This document shows positions 42,118 to 51,046 of a stretch of DNA of 64,000 nt, one piece after another. The notes beneath the pieces were generated by a model. The model made no database searches. It was not told the origin of the DNA and saw only the letters and a program-made list of their open reading frames with translations. Position 1 is the stretch's first letter, and the number at the start of each line of letters is the position of its first letter. The DNA comes from Sinomonas susongensis (GTDB lineage Bacteria > Actinomycetota > Actinomycetes > Actinomycetales > Micrococcaceae), in assembly GCF_005877005.1 (NCBI RefSeq), contig NZ_SSNH01000013.1, forward strand, positions 1 through 64,000. The letters are read 5' to 3'. The translations under genes and the position numbers were made by a program.

Positions 42118-45100
42118 GCGACGGCCTCCTCATCGATTTCCACCGATCCGAGAGCCTGCGCGACCGGCGCGAGGACCGCGAGCGCGTCTCCCGCCGTGAC
42201 CTGTTGGCCCGGCGAGAGGATGTGCTCGACAACGCCGTCCGCGGGCGCGTGGATGACGGTCTCCATCTTCATCGCCTCGACGGCCATGAGCGGCTGGCCC
42301 TCGGCAACACGCTGCCCGGGCTCGACGTCCGTCTTCCAGACGTTTGCCGTGAAGGGCGCCTCGACAAGAGCCCCTCCCACCGGAACGACGACGTCGCGAA
42401 CGGGCTCCGGAACGGGGACAGCCTCGGCGCGGTCGAACTCGCCGGCCTCGGCCCACGCGCGCCGCTCCCGGGAGAACGCCGCCGCCTGCCGAACCTGGAA
42501 CGCCTCGATGGATTCCCGGTTCGCCTCGATGAAGGCCTCATGCTGAGCGAGCGAGAAGGTGCCGTCCTCGATCTCGACGTGACCGCGACCCGCGGCCATG
42601 TCGGCGCGCAGCTCGAGCAGTTCCTCAGGGGACACGGGATACCAGGAGATCCGGTCGAAGAAGCGCAGCAGCCACGGCGATCCGGGCTCGAACGGAGCGC
42701 TGTCCGCGTAGCGCGACCACACCTGGGTCGTGCGCCCCACGAACTGGTAGCCGCCCGGGCCTTCCATCCCGTAGATGCACAGGTAGGCGCCCCCGATGCC
42801 CACGGCGTTCTCCGGGGTCCAGGTCCTTGCGGGGTTGTACTTCGTGGTCACGAGCCGGTGCCGAGGATCGAGCGGCGTTGCGACCGGCGCACCGAGGTAC
42901 ACGTCGCCGAGGCCGAGAACGAGGTACTCCGCGTCGAAGACGGTGCGGAAGACGTCGTCGACCGAGTCGAGGCCGTTGACCCGCCGGATGAACTCGATGT
43001 TCCAGGGGCACCAGGGCGCGTCGTCGCGGACGCCGGTCATGTACCGCTCGATCGCCTCGCGCGTCGCGGGGTCGTCCCACGAGAGCGGAAGCCGGACGGT
43101 GCGGCTCGGGACCACGAGCTCCGACGTCGCGGGCAGGCCTGTCTCGACCTCCTGGGCCAGCCCGAGGAGCTTCGCCGACGGCAGGACGTCGGGGTCCACC
43201 TTGATCTGCAGCGAGCGAATGCCCGGGGTGAGGTCGACGACGCCGGGATGCCCGAGCGACGCAATGCGCTCATGGAGCGCGTGGACCCGGGCGCGGAGCC
43301 CCAGGTCGAGGACCATGTCGCCGTATTCGACGAGGAGGTTGTCGTCACCCGAGCGGCGGTAGGTCACCGCCGGTGCGCCGTCCGCCTCCGGACGCCGCGC
43401 CAGCACGCCGTCGTCCGCGTCGCCTCCGCGACCCACGACGACGGGTGAGGCCGCCCGCCGTGCGGGCCCCAGTGCGCGAGGCGAGGGGGCATCGGCGGAC
43501 CGGATGGGCACGAAGCGCACCGTGTCTCCCGGGGCGAGCTGCCCGAGCTTCCAACGCTCGGCGGCCACGACGGTCAGGGGGCACACGAAGCCGCCGAGGC
43601 TCGGGCCGTCCGGTCCGAGCAGGATCGGGGTGTCCCCGGTGAAGTCCAGGGCGCCGACGGAGTATGGCGTGTCGTGGATGTTCGAGGGGTGGAGGCCCGC
43701 CTCACCGCCGTCGCTCCGTGCCCACCGCGGTTTGGGCCCGACGAGCCGGACGCCGGTCCGAGCCGAGTTGAAGTGGACCGCGTAGGCGCTCGCATACAGC
43801 TCGTCGATGTCCTCACGCGTGAAGAACTCGGGAGCACCGTGCGGGCCCTCCGTGACCGCGAGCTGCCACTCGGAGGTGAGGGCCGGTCGCATCTCAACCG
43901 GTACCTCGCCCCTGGGGGTCCCCGCTGGCGCCGCCGTCCTGAGGACGTCGCCGGGCCGGAGCGCGCGCCCTCCATGGCCGCCGAACTGGCCGAGGGTGAA
44001 CGTCGAGCCGCTCTCCAGGTACAGCGGCACGTCAAGGCCGCCCGCGAAGAGGATGTAGCCGCGCAGCCCCGGACCGCCGACGGTGCCGAGGTCGAGGAGC
44101 GAGCCCGCGGGTACGGTGATCGGCTCCCACTGCCGCGCGGGCACGCCGTCGACCGTCACGGTCACGGGCGCTCCCGCAACGCACACGGTCGCCTCATGCG
44201 AGAAGCGCAGGGAAGGGCCCGTGACCGTGAATTCGAGCCCCGGCGCCCCCTCCGGATTGCCGAGGGCCTCGTTGCCGAGACGGAACGAGAGATCGTCCAT
44301 GGGCCCGCTGGGCGGAACGCCGACCTTCCAGAGCCCGGTTCGGCCCGGCCAGTCTTGGACCGTCGTCTGCATTCCCGGGCGTTCCACGGTGATGCGCGGC
44401 TCGGGGTCGCCCACGTCGTCGAGCGTCGCAGTCGAGTGGCCGGCACGCCGGACGACGTCGAGCCGGGCCACCGTGCGGAGCAGGCCGAGGTTGGTCTCGA
44501 TGCCGTCGATCCGGGTCTCGGCGAGCGCAGTCGCGAGCCGATCGAGGGCCGCCTCACGCGTCGCAGCGACCGTGACGACTTTCGCAAGGAGCGGGTCATA
44601 GTGGGTGGAGACCTCAGTGCCGCGCTCTGCCCACGCGTCGACGCGCACGCCGTCGCCCTCGGGATACCTCACCTGGGTGAGGGTCCCAGCGCTTGGCTGG
44701 TAGTTCTTCGCCGGGTCCTCGGCGTAGACGCGGGCCTCGACTGCTGAGCCCGTGACGGGCACGGCGTCCGGAACTCCTTCGAGAACGCCGGGCTCACCCT
44801 CGTCGTTCAGCGCCAGGCGGAGCATCCACTCGACGAGGTCGAGGCCGGTCACCGCCTCCGTGACAGGGTGTTCGACTTGGAGCCTCGCGTTGACCTCGAG
44901 GAAGGAGGCCTCCTCGCGGACTGGATCGTAGACGAACTCCACGGTGCCCGCGGAGCGATACGCAACCGAGGAGCAGAGGGCCCGGGCCGCACGGTGCAGC
45001 TCGGCCCGGAGCCCGTCCGGGAGGGCGGGCGCGGGTGCCTCCTCGAGCACCTTCTGGTGGCGCCGCTGGAGCGAGCAGTCCCGATCGCCGAGGCTCACGA

Positions 45101-45761
45101 CCCGACCCCGGCCGTCGCCGAACACCTGGACCTCGACGTGCCGCGCGCGTTCCACATACCGCTCGGCGAAGACCCCGTCCGTGCCGAAGCTCGAGGCCGC
45201 CAAGCGCGCGACCCGATCGTAGGCTTCGGCGAGCTCGCCCACAGAGCGGCAGACTGTCATGCCGATCCCGCCACCCCCGCCGGTGGCCTTGAGCATGAGC
45301 GGGAAGCCGATCCGGTCGGCGGCCTCGAGCGCGGCCGTGACATCGGGCAGGAGGCCGGAACCCTTCATCATCGGCACCCCGGCAGCGCGCGCCGCTTCGC
45401 GGGCCGTGTGCTTGGTGCCGAACGCGCGGAGCTGGTCGGGGGTCGGGCCGACGAAGACGAGCCCTGCGGATTCGACGGCCTCGGCGAACTCGGCATCCTC
45501 GGACAGGAAGCCGTAGCCCGGGTGGATCGCACCAGCCCCGGTGACTTCGGCGGCCGCCAGGATCGCCTGGACGTTCAGGTAGGACTCCTTCGCCGGCGAA
45601 GCCCCCAGGAGCACCGCCTCATCGGCAAGCCTGACGTGGGCTGCCCCCCGGTCCGCCTCGGAGAACACGGCGACGGTGCGGAGGGAGAGCTTGTGCGCCG
45701 AGCGGATGATGCGGCACGCGATCTCGCCACGGTTGGCGACGAGGAGGGTATCGAAGCTCAT
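42114..45761 (-). CDS. Biotin-dependent urea/guanidine carboxylase
   Basis: 1215 aa, full length for the family. N-terminal biotin carboxylase (about 1-450: LLVANRGEIACRIIRSA, ATP-grasp KATGGGGGIGM, NARLQVEHPVTEAVTGLDLVEWML), then the carboxyltransferase halves of the urea carboxylase type (about 475-1080, with PSGPMDDLSFRLGN and YNPARTWTPENAVGIGGAYLCIYGMEGPGGYQFVGRT split in two subdomains), and a C-terminal biotinyl domain with Lys in VEAMKMET (about 1163). Partnered with DUF1989-type genes, relatives carboxylate guanidine rather than urea; substrate here is inferred. Start ATG overlaps the preceding stop. Confidence 0.9.
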   Translation of the reverse strand: MSFDTLLVANRGEIACRIIRSAHKLSLRTVAVFSEADRGAAHVRLADEAVLLGASPAKESYLNVQAILAAAEVTGAGAIHPGYGFLSEDAEFAEAVESAGLVFVGPTPDQLRAFGTKHTAREAARAAGVPMMKGSGLLPDVTAALEAADRIGFPLMLKATGGGGGIGMTVCRSVGELAEAYDRVARLAASSFGTDGVFAERYVERARHVEVQVFGDGRGRVVSLGDRDCSLQRRHQKVLEEAPAPALPDGLRAELHRAARALCSSVAYRSAGTVEFVYDPVREEASFLEVNARLQVEHPVTEAVTGLDLVEWMLRLALNDEGEPGVLEGVPDAVPVTGSAVEARVYAEDPAKNYQPSAGTLTQVRYPEGDGVRVDAWAERGTEVSTHYDPLLAKVVTVAATREAALDRLATALAETRIDGIETNLGLLRTVARLDVVRRAGHSTATLDDVGDPEPRITVERPGMQTTVQDWPGRTGLWKVGVPPSGPMDDLSFRLGNEALGNPEGAPGLEFTVTGPSLRFSHEATVCVAGAPVTVTVDGVPARQWEPITVPAGSLLDLGTVGGPGLRGYILFAGGLDVPLYLESGSTFTLGQFGGHGGRALRPGDVLRTAAPAGTPRGEVPVEMRPALTSEWQLAVTEGPHGAPEFFTREDIDELYASAYAVHFNSARTGVRLVGPKPRWARSDGGEAGLHPSNIHDTPYSVGALDFTGDTPILLGPDGPSLGGFVCPLTVVAAERWKLGQLAPGDTVRFVPIRSADAPSPRALGPARRAASPVVVGRGGDADDGVLARRPEADGAPAVTYRRSGDDNLLVEYGDMVLDLGLRARVHALHERIASLGHPGVVDLTPGIRSLQIKVDPDVLPSAKLLGLAQEVETGLPATSELVVPSRTVRLPLSWDDPATREAIERYMTGVRDDAPWCPWNIEFIRRVNGLDSVDDVFRTVFDAEYLVLGLGDVYLGAPVATPLDPRHRLVTTKYNPARTWTPENAVGIGGAYLCIYGMEGPGGYQFVGRTTQVWSRYADSAPFEPGSPWLLRFFDRISWYPVSPEELLELRADMAAGRGHVEIEDGTFSLAQHEAFIEANRESIEAFQVRQAAAFSRERRAWAEAGEFDRAEAVPVPEPVRDVVVPVGGALVEAPFTANVWKTDVEPGQRVAEGQPLMAVEAMKMETVIHAPADGVVEHILSPGQQVTAGDALAVLAPVAQALGSVEIDEEAVA

Positions 45762-46489
45762 CGTGCGGACTCCTCCGGGGTCTGGACGGAAGGTGCCGCC
45801 GCGGGTCGGGTGACGATCATGCGGACCGGCGTGGGGTTGAAGCCGTTGCAGGGGTTGTTGATCTGCGGGCAGTTCGAGACGAGCACGAGCGTGGCTGCCT
45901 CCGCACGGAGGGCGACGCGCTTGCCCGGCGCGGAGAGTCCGTCGACTATCCCCAGCGCTCCGTCCGGATCTACGGGAACATTCATGAACCAGTTGATGTT
46001 CGAGACGAGGTCTCGCTTGCCGAGGCCCCAGCGGGAGCCTTCGACGAGGAAGTTCTCGACGCACGCGTGCTGCTCGCGCGTGTGCTGGCCGTAGCGCAGG
46101 GTGTTGGACTCCTGGGAGCACGCGCCGCCGATCGTGTCGTGCACGCCGACCTCGTCGGCGACGACCGTCATGAGCGCCTCGCCATTGTCAGCGCGGAGCA
46201 CGGAACCCGTCGTGAGGACGATGGAACGCTGGCGGGCAATGGTCGCGGACGCGGAGTACCGGACCGAGTGGTCCGCCGCCGCGTAGAGGAGGCAGTCGAC
46301 CGCCTGGTTGCCTTCGAGGTCGACGATCGTGAGGACGTTGCCGGCCTCGACGACCGCCGACCACGGGCCTCGGGCCTCCACGAACTCGTCGAGGACGACC
46401 TCGCCGGGGACGAGTGCCGCTTCACGCGCGGAGGGGACTGCCCCGATGGAGGCTGTAGTCGTGGGGGCGGTAGTCATGGCGGCGGTCAT
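45758..46489 (-). CDS. Urea-carboxylase-associated protein 2 (DUF1989; carboxyguanidine deiminase subunit-like)
   Basis: 243 aa from ATG 46489 with AAGGAG 7 bases upstream. DUF1989 marks: GNVLTIVDLEGNQAVDCLLYAA, and the Cys-containing TIGGACSQESN and NINWFMNVPVDPDG...SNCPQINNPCNGFNPTPV stretches, which supply metal-binding Cys/His. In guanidine-degrading operons the two DUF1989-type proteins together deiminate N-carboxyguanidine to allophanate. It overlaps genes on both sides by 4 bases. Confidence 0.85.
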   Translation of the reverse strand: MTAAMTTAPTTTASIGAVPSAREAALVPGEVVLDEFVEARGPWSAVVEAGNVLTIVDLEGNQAVDCLLYAAADHSVRYSASATIARQRSIVLTTGSVLRADNGEALMTVVADEVGVHDTIGGACSQESNTLRYGQHTREQHACVENFLVEGSRWGLGKRDLVSNINWFMNVPVDPDGALGIVDGLSAPGKRVALRAEAATLVLVSNCPQINNPCNGFNPTPVRMIVTRPAAAPSVQTPEESAR

Positions 46490-47358
46490 GCGTAGCTCCT
46501 TGCTGCGAGATCGTGCTCCGTGTTGTCGAGTGCCTGGCGGTGCTCGGGGCCGAGGTCGACGAGCGAGCCGTCCGCGAGTGCCTCGAGGTCCTCCCGGGCG
46601 CGCCACGCGAGCAGCTCGACCGCCGTCCCCGTGAACTCGGGGCGTGGATCGAGGGGATGGGCGGTATTGGCCAGGACGAGGACGGCATCCAGTTGGAGCA
46701 GGAGCTCGACGGCGGCCCCTGCCCCCGCGCTCCCGAGGAACCGGATCGAGCCGTCCCGCTCGACGCGCACGCCTTTGAAGAACGAGATCGACGGCGGCAC
46801 GTCCCGGCGTTCGAGGCCCTGCTTGAGCGCTCCGAGCGTGAGCAGCTCGCGACCCGCTGGCGAGGCCGAGTGCGCCGAACCCGCGCCGTACCTCTCCGTG
46901 TTGCCTGCCAGAGTCGTCGTGCCGGTGAGGGCGTCGTGGCGGCCCGAAGTGTCTGCGACGACTGTGGCCATGAGGCGGCCGGCATCGGAGAGCAGCGGGT
47001 GCCCGGTCCCGGGGTACGCCTGCCAAGGTACCTTGACCGTGTCCGCCACGTTGAGCCGCTCGTGCGCTGCCCCTGCCCTGTACAGGACGGCGTGCACGCA
47101 CGCGTCGCCCCCGACGTCCACAAGGCGGACCCGCGTCCCGCGCGCGAGGGGCATCACGGTGTACCGCCCGAATGCGAGCGCCTCGGCCCACGTCACCCGT
47201 TCGGAGCCCACTCCCGGTGGCAGCTGCTCCAGGAGGTGCCGGGGCGCGGACTGCGCTGGGACGAAGCGCATCGTCTCTGCGGTGCGGCCGTGCTGGGCCC
47301 GGGCGTGGGTGCGGGCGCCGGCGGTGGTCGCCGTCGTCGTCGTTCGCTCTTCCTGCAT
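46486..47358 (-). CDS. Urea-carboxylase-associated protein 1 (DUF1989; carboxyguanidine deiminase subunit-like)
   Basis: 290 aa from ATG 47358 with AAAGGGAG just upstream. It shares the DUF1989 fold of the next gene: RGTRVRLVDVGGDACVHAVLYRAG, TDTSGRHD-like ADTSGRHDALTG, and SISFFKGVRVERDGSIRF. A Thr/Ala/Arg-rich N-terminal 30 residues is probably disordered. Predicted to form a heteromer with its paralogue; the pair indicates guanidine as substrate (inference). Confidence 0.83.
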   Translation of the reverse strand: MQEERTTTTATTAGARTHARAQHGRTAETMRFVPAQSAPRHLLEQLPPGVGSERVTWAEALAFGRYTVMPLARGTRVRLVDVGGDACVHAVLYRAGAAHERLNVADTVKVPWQAYPGTGHPLLSDAGRLMATVVADTSGRHDALTGTTTLAGNTERYGAGSAHSASPAGRELLTLGALKQGLERRDVPPSISFFKGVRVERDGSIRFLGSAGAGAAVELLLQLDAVLVLANTAHPLDPRPEFTGTAVELLAWRAREDLEALADGSLVDLGPEHRQALDNTEHDLAARSYA

Positions 47359-47399
47359 GGCTCCCTTTCAGGTGATGATTGCTGGCGGGTTCGCGGGGC

Positions 47400-48902
47400 T
47401 CACGCTGCGCGCGCGGCGATTCGGCGGCGCACGAAGTAGCCCACGAGTCCGACCGCCGCGAGGACGAGCGGCGCGGCGAAGAGGAGGACGGGGTTGTCGC
47501 CGGCGGGGTCGTAGACCTCGGGCCGTGGCCACGCGAGGTTCACGAGCATGGCCGCTCCGTAGGCGACGGCAAGGCCGTTCACGGCGATGCCCCACTTGCC
47601 GAGTGAGAAGAAGCCCGGTTCGGCCTCACGGTTCCAGCGGCCGCGGACCCGCTGGACGAGGAGCGGAACCGTGATGAGCAGGTAGGCGAGATAGATCATG
47701 ACGATGCAGACGCTCGAGAGGGTCGTGAACAGCGCCGCGTTGCCGATGTTGATGGCGAGGACGGCGACGGCGAGTGCGCCGATGATGAGCGAGGGCCAGA
47801 CCGGGGTGCCACGCCGTGCGTGGACCGCCGAGAGCTGCCGGGCCGCCGGGAGCTGGCCGTCACGGGCCATGGAGAAGACGAGCCGCGAGCCGGCCGTCTG
47901 GATCGCGAGCGTGCACACCGAGATCGCGATGGCGACGTCGGCGAGGAGGATCTTGCCCCAGAACGTGCCGAGGACCGCGGTCAGCACGTAGGGGAGGCCG
48001 TCGGTCGCGAGGTGCCCGTCGTCCAGGCTCGGTGCAGCCATGAGCGCGGCGACGATCATGAGCGCCCCGCCCACCCCGCTCACGAGGAGGGCCGAGATGA
48101 TGGTGCGCGGCGTCGTCCGGCGCGGGTCCTTCGTCTCCTCGGAGAGCTCGCCCGCCGAGTCGAAGCCGACCATGACGTAGGCGGCCATGAGGCCCGAGAC
48201 GAGGAACCCACCGACCACTCCGAGGCTCGATCCGTGCAGCACTGACGTGTCCTCGACGACCATCGCCCCGCGGCGCGAGGCGCTGAACAGCGCGAGGACG
48301 ACGCACGCGACGCCGACGATCTCGCACGTGACGCCGATGGAGTTGACGTGGGACATGATCTTGACGCCCAGGATGTTGATGACCGTCGTGACGACGAGCA
48401 GTCCCGCCCCGAGGACGACGGCGTTGGCCGCGCCCGTCGTGGTGTCGAGCGCCGGGTCGCCGCCGACGACTTGGAAGCCGCCCCACAGCTGGGGCAGGAC
48501 GACCTGCAGTGCGATCGCCGCGGCAGCCGCCGTGATGACCTGGGCGAGCGCCATGTACCATCCGGCGAACCAGCCGATGGTGTGCCCGCCCAGGCGCCGC
48601 GCCCACTGGTAGGCCGCTCCGGAGATCGGATAGCGGGATGCCAGCTCGGCGAAGTTGAGGGCGACGAGGAGCTGGCCGAGCAGCACGATGGGCCACGTCC
48701 AGAAGAAGGCCGGCCCGGCGAACGAGTAGCCGAAGGCGAAAAGCTGGAAGATCGTGGTCAGGATCGAGACGAACGAGAAGCCCGCTGCGAAGGACGCATA
48801 CCGGCCGAGCTTGCGCTGGAGGGTCGGCCGATAGCCGAGCGAGGCGAGGTCGACGTCGTCGGACGACGGGGTGGCGGCCTGAGGGAGGTCGGTGACAGTC
48901 AT
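47400..48902 (-). CDS. APC-family permease of the urea/guanidine operon
   Basis: 500 aa from ATG 48902 (MTVTDLPQAATP); a TTG start at 48953 is less likely. About 12 hydrophobic helices. APC signatures: SFVSILTTIFQLFAFGYSFAGPAFFWTWPIVLLGQ, and GFDSAGELSEETKDPRRTTPRTII. It precedes the two DUF1989 genes and is probably co-transcribed, so it should import the nitrogen substrate (guanidine, urea or a related amine/amino acid). No guanidine-I riboswitch sequence was seen in the 183 bases upstream. Confidence 0.88.
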   Translation of the reverse strand: MTVTDLPQAATPSSDDVDLASLGYRPTLQRKLGRYASFAAGFSFVSILTTIFQLFAFGYSFAGPAFFWTWPIVLLGQLLVALNFAELASRYPISGAAYQWARRLGGHTIGWFAGWYMALAQVITAAAAAIALQVVLPQLWGGFQVVGGDPALDTTTGAANAVVLGAGLLVVTTVINILGVKIMSHVNSIGVTCEIVGVACVVLALFSASRRGAMVVEDTSVLHGSSLGVVGGFLVSGLMAAYVMVGFDSAGELSEETKDPRRTTPRTIISALLVSGVGGALMIVAALMAAPSLDDGHLATDGLPYVLTAVLGTFWGKILLADVAIAISVCTLAIQTAGSRLVFSMARDGQLPAARQLSAVHARRGTPVWPSLIIGALAVAVLAINIGNAALFTTLSSVCIVMIYLAYLLITVPLLVQRVRGRWNREAEPGFFSLGKWGIAVNGLAVAYGAAMLVNLAWPRPEVYDPAGDNPVLLFAAPLVLAAVGLVGYFVRRRIAARAA

Positions 48903-49085
48903 GAGCGCTTCGAGGGGTAGGAGGGTCACTCCGGCGGGATGAATACCGGTCAAGTGATAGTTTTTCGGGCGCTCATGATGGAATCGCTTCAGGGATGTAA
49001 GAAGTGCGAGGCGGTTGTGGGTCGGGCAGGTTTCCGATGGCTCACTGTCGTCCGCGGCCCTTCCGACGGATGTGAGAATCGGAGC

Positions 49086-49745
49086 ATGAGCGAGTCACGG
49101 CCCGGGCGCCCCCGTGCCCAGAGGAAGGTACGGCCGGGTGCGTCGGCCCGGGAGGAGATCCTCGACGCCGCGGCCGAGCTCTTCACGACCCGCGGCTACG
49201 CCCAGACCTCCACACGGGCGATTGCCGAGGCGGTGGGCATGCGCCAGTCGTCGCTGTACCACCACTTCCCCACGAAGGACGAGATCCTCGAGGCCCTCCT
49301 CGCCGAAACGGTCTCGGGCAGCCTGGAGTTCGCCCGGCGCCTCGCGCAGGGCCTTCCGGCGGACGACGGCGACCACCGCACCGAGCGCGCGGCCCGCCTC
49401 TACACCCTCTCGCTCTACGACGGGACGGAGCTCTGTTCGGCGCAATGGAACCTCGGGGTCCTCTATCACCTGCCCGAGGCGCGGGCCGAACGCTTCGCGG
49501 CGTTCCTCGGGCTGCGCCGGGAACTGCGGGATATCTACGAGCAGCTCTCCCCACGGCCTGAGCGGCCAGGAACCGGCGACCTCGTGTTCCGCCTCGTCGA
49601 ATCGCTCATCAGCCTGAGGGCGGACGGCCTCGCCCACGCGGACTCGGCACAGGAGACCGCGGACGCGGGATTGCGGCTGCTCGGCCTCGAACCGGACGCC
49701 GAGAAGATCAGAAGGCGGGCCTCGGAGCTGCTTGGGCCAGCGTGA
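49086..49745 (+). CDS. TetR-family regulator, divergent from the carboxylase operon
   Basis: 219 aa from ATG 49086 (MSESRPGRPRAQ), weak GGAG upstream. N-terminal HTH at about 22-66 (AREEILDAAAELFTTRGYAQTSTRAIAEAVGMRQSSLYHHFPTKDEIL). The rest is an all-helical ligand domain. It is divergent from the permease-first operon, so it likely represses it. The 3' end overlaps the Rrf2 gene by 38 bases. Confidence 0.88.
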   Translation: MSESRPGRPRAQRKVRPGASAREEILDAAAELFTTRGYAQTSTRAIAEAVGMRQSSLYHHFPTKDEILEALLAETVSGSLEFARRLAQGLPADDGDHRTERAARLYTLSLYDGTELCSAQWNLGVLYHLPEARAERFAAFLGLRRELRDIYEQLSPRPERPGTGDLVFRLVESLISLRADGLAHADSAQETADAGLRLLGLEPDAEKIRRRASELLGPA

Positions 49746-50154
49746 GCGGCGAGGGGCCCGGGTGCAGGGCCCTGACGAGCACGTCGTCGAGCTCCCGGTA
49801 GAACGCCTCCCTCGCCAACCGCAGCGCCGACCGGAGGCCGCAGGAGGGCAAGAGGACGCAGTCGCCCTTCGCGGAGCGGCAGTCCGGAACATCCTCGCGG
49901 TCGTCGAGCGCACGGAGGACTGCACCGACCGTGGCCTTCCGGCCTGCCTCCGTCAGGCGGACACCGCCGCGGCGCCCGCGCTGGGACTCGATGAGGCCGA
50001 GCCGACGCAGGCCGATGATGGCCTTGCTGACGTGGTTGTAGGGAGTCGCGACGCGTTCGGCGATGGACTGGGTGGTCATCTGGCCTTCGGCGTCCGGGGA
50101 GTTGAGCAGCATCAGGACGCGCAGAACGAGGTCTTCGAACGCCCGGATGCGCAT
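49708..50154 (-). CDS. Rrf2-family regulator, NsrR-like
   Basis: 148 aa. Rrf2 winged HTH (DLVLRVLMLLNSP, TTQSIAERVATPYNHVSKAIIGLRRLGLIESQRGRRGGVRLT). Three Cys at 92, 99 and 105 match the NsrR cluster-binding arrangement, so it may carry an Fe-S cluster and sense nitric oxide. A likely target such as flavohaemoglobin is not in the window. A dyad TAACG-CC-CGTTA at 50169-50180, 15 bases upstream, could be its own operator. Convergently overlaps the TetR gene. Confidence 0.87.
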   Translation of the reverse strand: MRIRAFEDLVLRVLMLLNSPDAEGQMTTQSIAERVATPYNHVSKAIIGLRRLGLIESQRGRRGGVRLTEAGRKATVGAVLRALDDREDVPDCRSAKGDCVLLPSCGLRSALRLAREAFYRELDDVLVRALHPGPSPLTLAQAAPRPAF

Positions 50155-50230
50155 GGCCCGGAGTCTACTAACGCCCGTTATGGAAATCTATGACGGGCTC
50201 CCTCGAGCCCTTGGCCCTGAGGGCCTCGGG

Positions 50231-50881
50231 TCAGTGCGCGTCCTCCGCGTGGATGAGCGGGCTGAGCGGCGCCGCCTTCTCCGCGGCGCCGACGAGCCCC
50301 AGCGACTCGAGCCAGTTGCCGAGCATCTGGTATCCGCCCTCGGTGAGCACGCTCTCAGGGTGGAATTGCACGCCGCACAAGGGGGCGGACTTGTGCTGGA
50401 GGCCCATGATGACGCCCGAATGCGTGTGTGCCGTGACCTCGAGGACATCCGGAATGCTATCTGCGACGGCGGCGAGCGAGTGGTAGCGGGTCGCCGTGAA
50501 CGGCGACTTCAGTCCCGCGAAGACCCCCTTGCCCTCGTGCTCGACGAGGGAAGTCTTTCCGTGCATGAGCTCGGGCGCATGTGTGACCTTGCCGCCGTAG
50601 GCCTCCGCGAGCGCCTGATGGCCGAGGCACACGCCCAGCATGGGCTTCCCGACCTCGCCGCACCACTTGATGAGCTCGATGCACACGCCCGCCTCCGCGG
50701 GGTTGCCCGGGCCGGGCGAAATAAGGACGCCGTCGCGCGCCGCGGCGAGCTCGGTCGCCTCGGCCAGCGAGACGTCGTCGTTCCTCACGACGGTCGTCTC
50801 GGCGCCGAGCTGCTGCAGGTAGCCCACCAGCGTGTAGACGAACGAGTCGTAGTTGTCGATGACGAGGATGCGGGTGCTCAT
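50231..50881 (-). CDS. trpG: Anthranilate / aminodeoxychorismate synthase glutamine amidotransferase subunit
   Basis: 216 aa class-I glutamine amidotransferase. Catalytic Cys in LGVCLGHQAL (about 85), His-x-Glu in FHPES; N-terminal ILVIDNYDSFVYTLVGYL and ISPGPGNP. It supplies ammonia to TrpE or PabB. Located by itself next to crgA, as in mycobacteria where it lies between pknB and crgA; no tryptophan gene is adjacent, so it may serve folate as well as tryptophan synthesis. Confidence 0.93.
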   Translation of the reverse strand: MSTRILVIDNYDSFVYTLVGYLQQLGAETTVVRNDDVSLAEATELAAARDGVLISPGPGNPAEAGVCIELIKWCGEVGKPMLGVCLGHQALAEAYGGKVTHAPELMHGKTSLVEHEGKGVFAGLKSPFTATRYHSLAAVADSIPDVLEVTAHTHSGVIMGLQHKSAPLCGVQFHPESVLTEGGYQMLGNWLESLGLVGAAEKAAPLSPLIHAEDAH

Positions 50882-51046
50882 TGCAGTTCGGCCAATCGTG
50901 GGAGTGGGTTGGCCGGTGGCCGAGGCGGCTAGACTTGGCTGTCAGAACCATTGACCAGCCAGCAGGCGGCACCCCGGCACATCGGCGGTGTTTGCAGGAT
51001 ACCAAGTGGGCCCCAGCTCAGCCGAAGCCGGCCCCGAGGAGGACCA

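Noticed and set aside
42114-46121. Longer start for the carboxylase at 46121
   Set aside because: The added 120 residues are the out-of-frame reading of the DUF1989 gene; MSFDTLLVANRGEIACRI at 45761 is the true family N-terminus.
48903-49085. Guanidine-I riboswitch upstream of the permease operon
   Set aside because: The conserved ykkC sequence blocks were not found on the minus strand by eye; a divergent TetR gene gives another mode of control.
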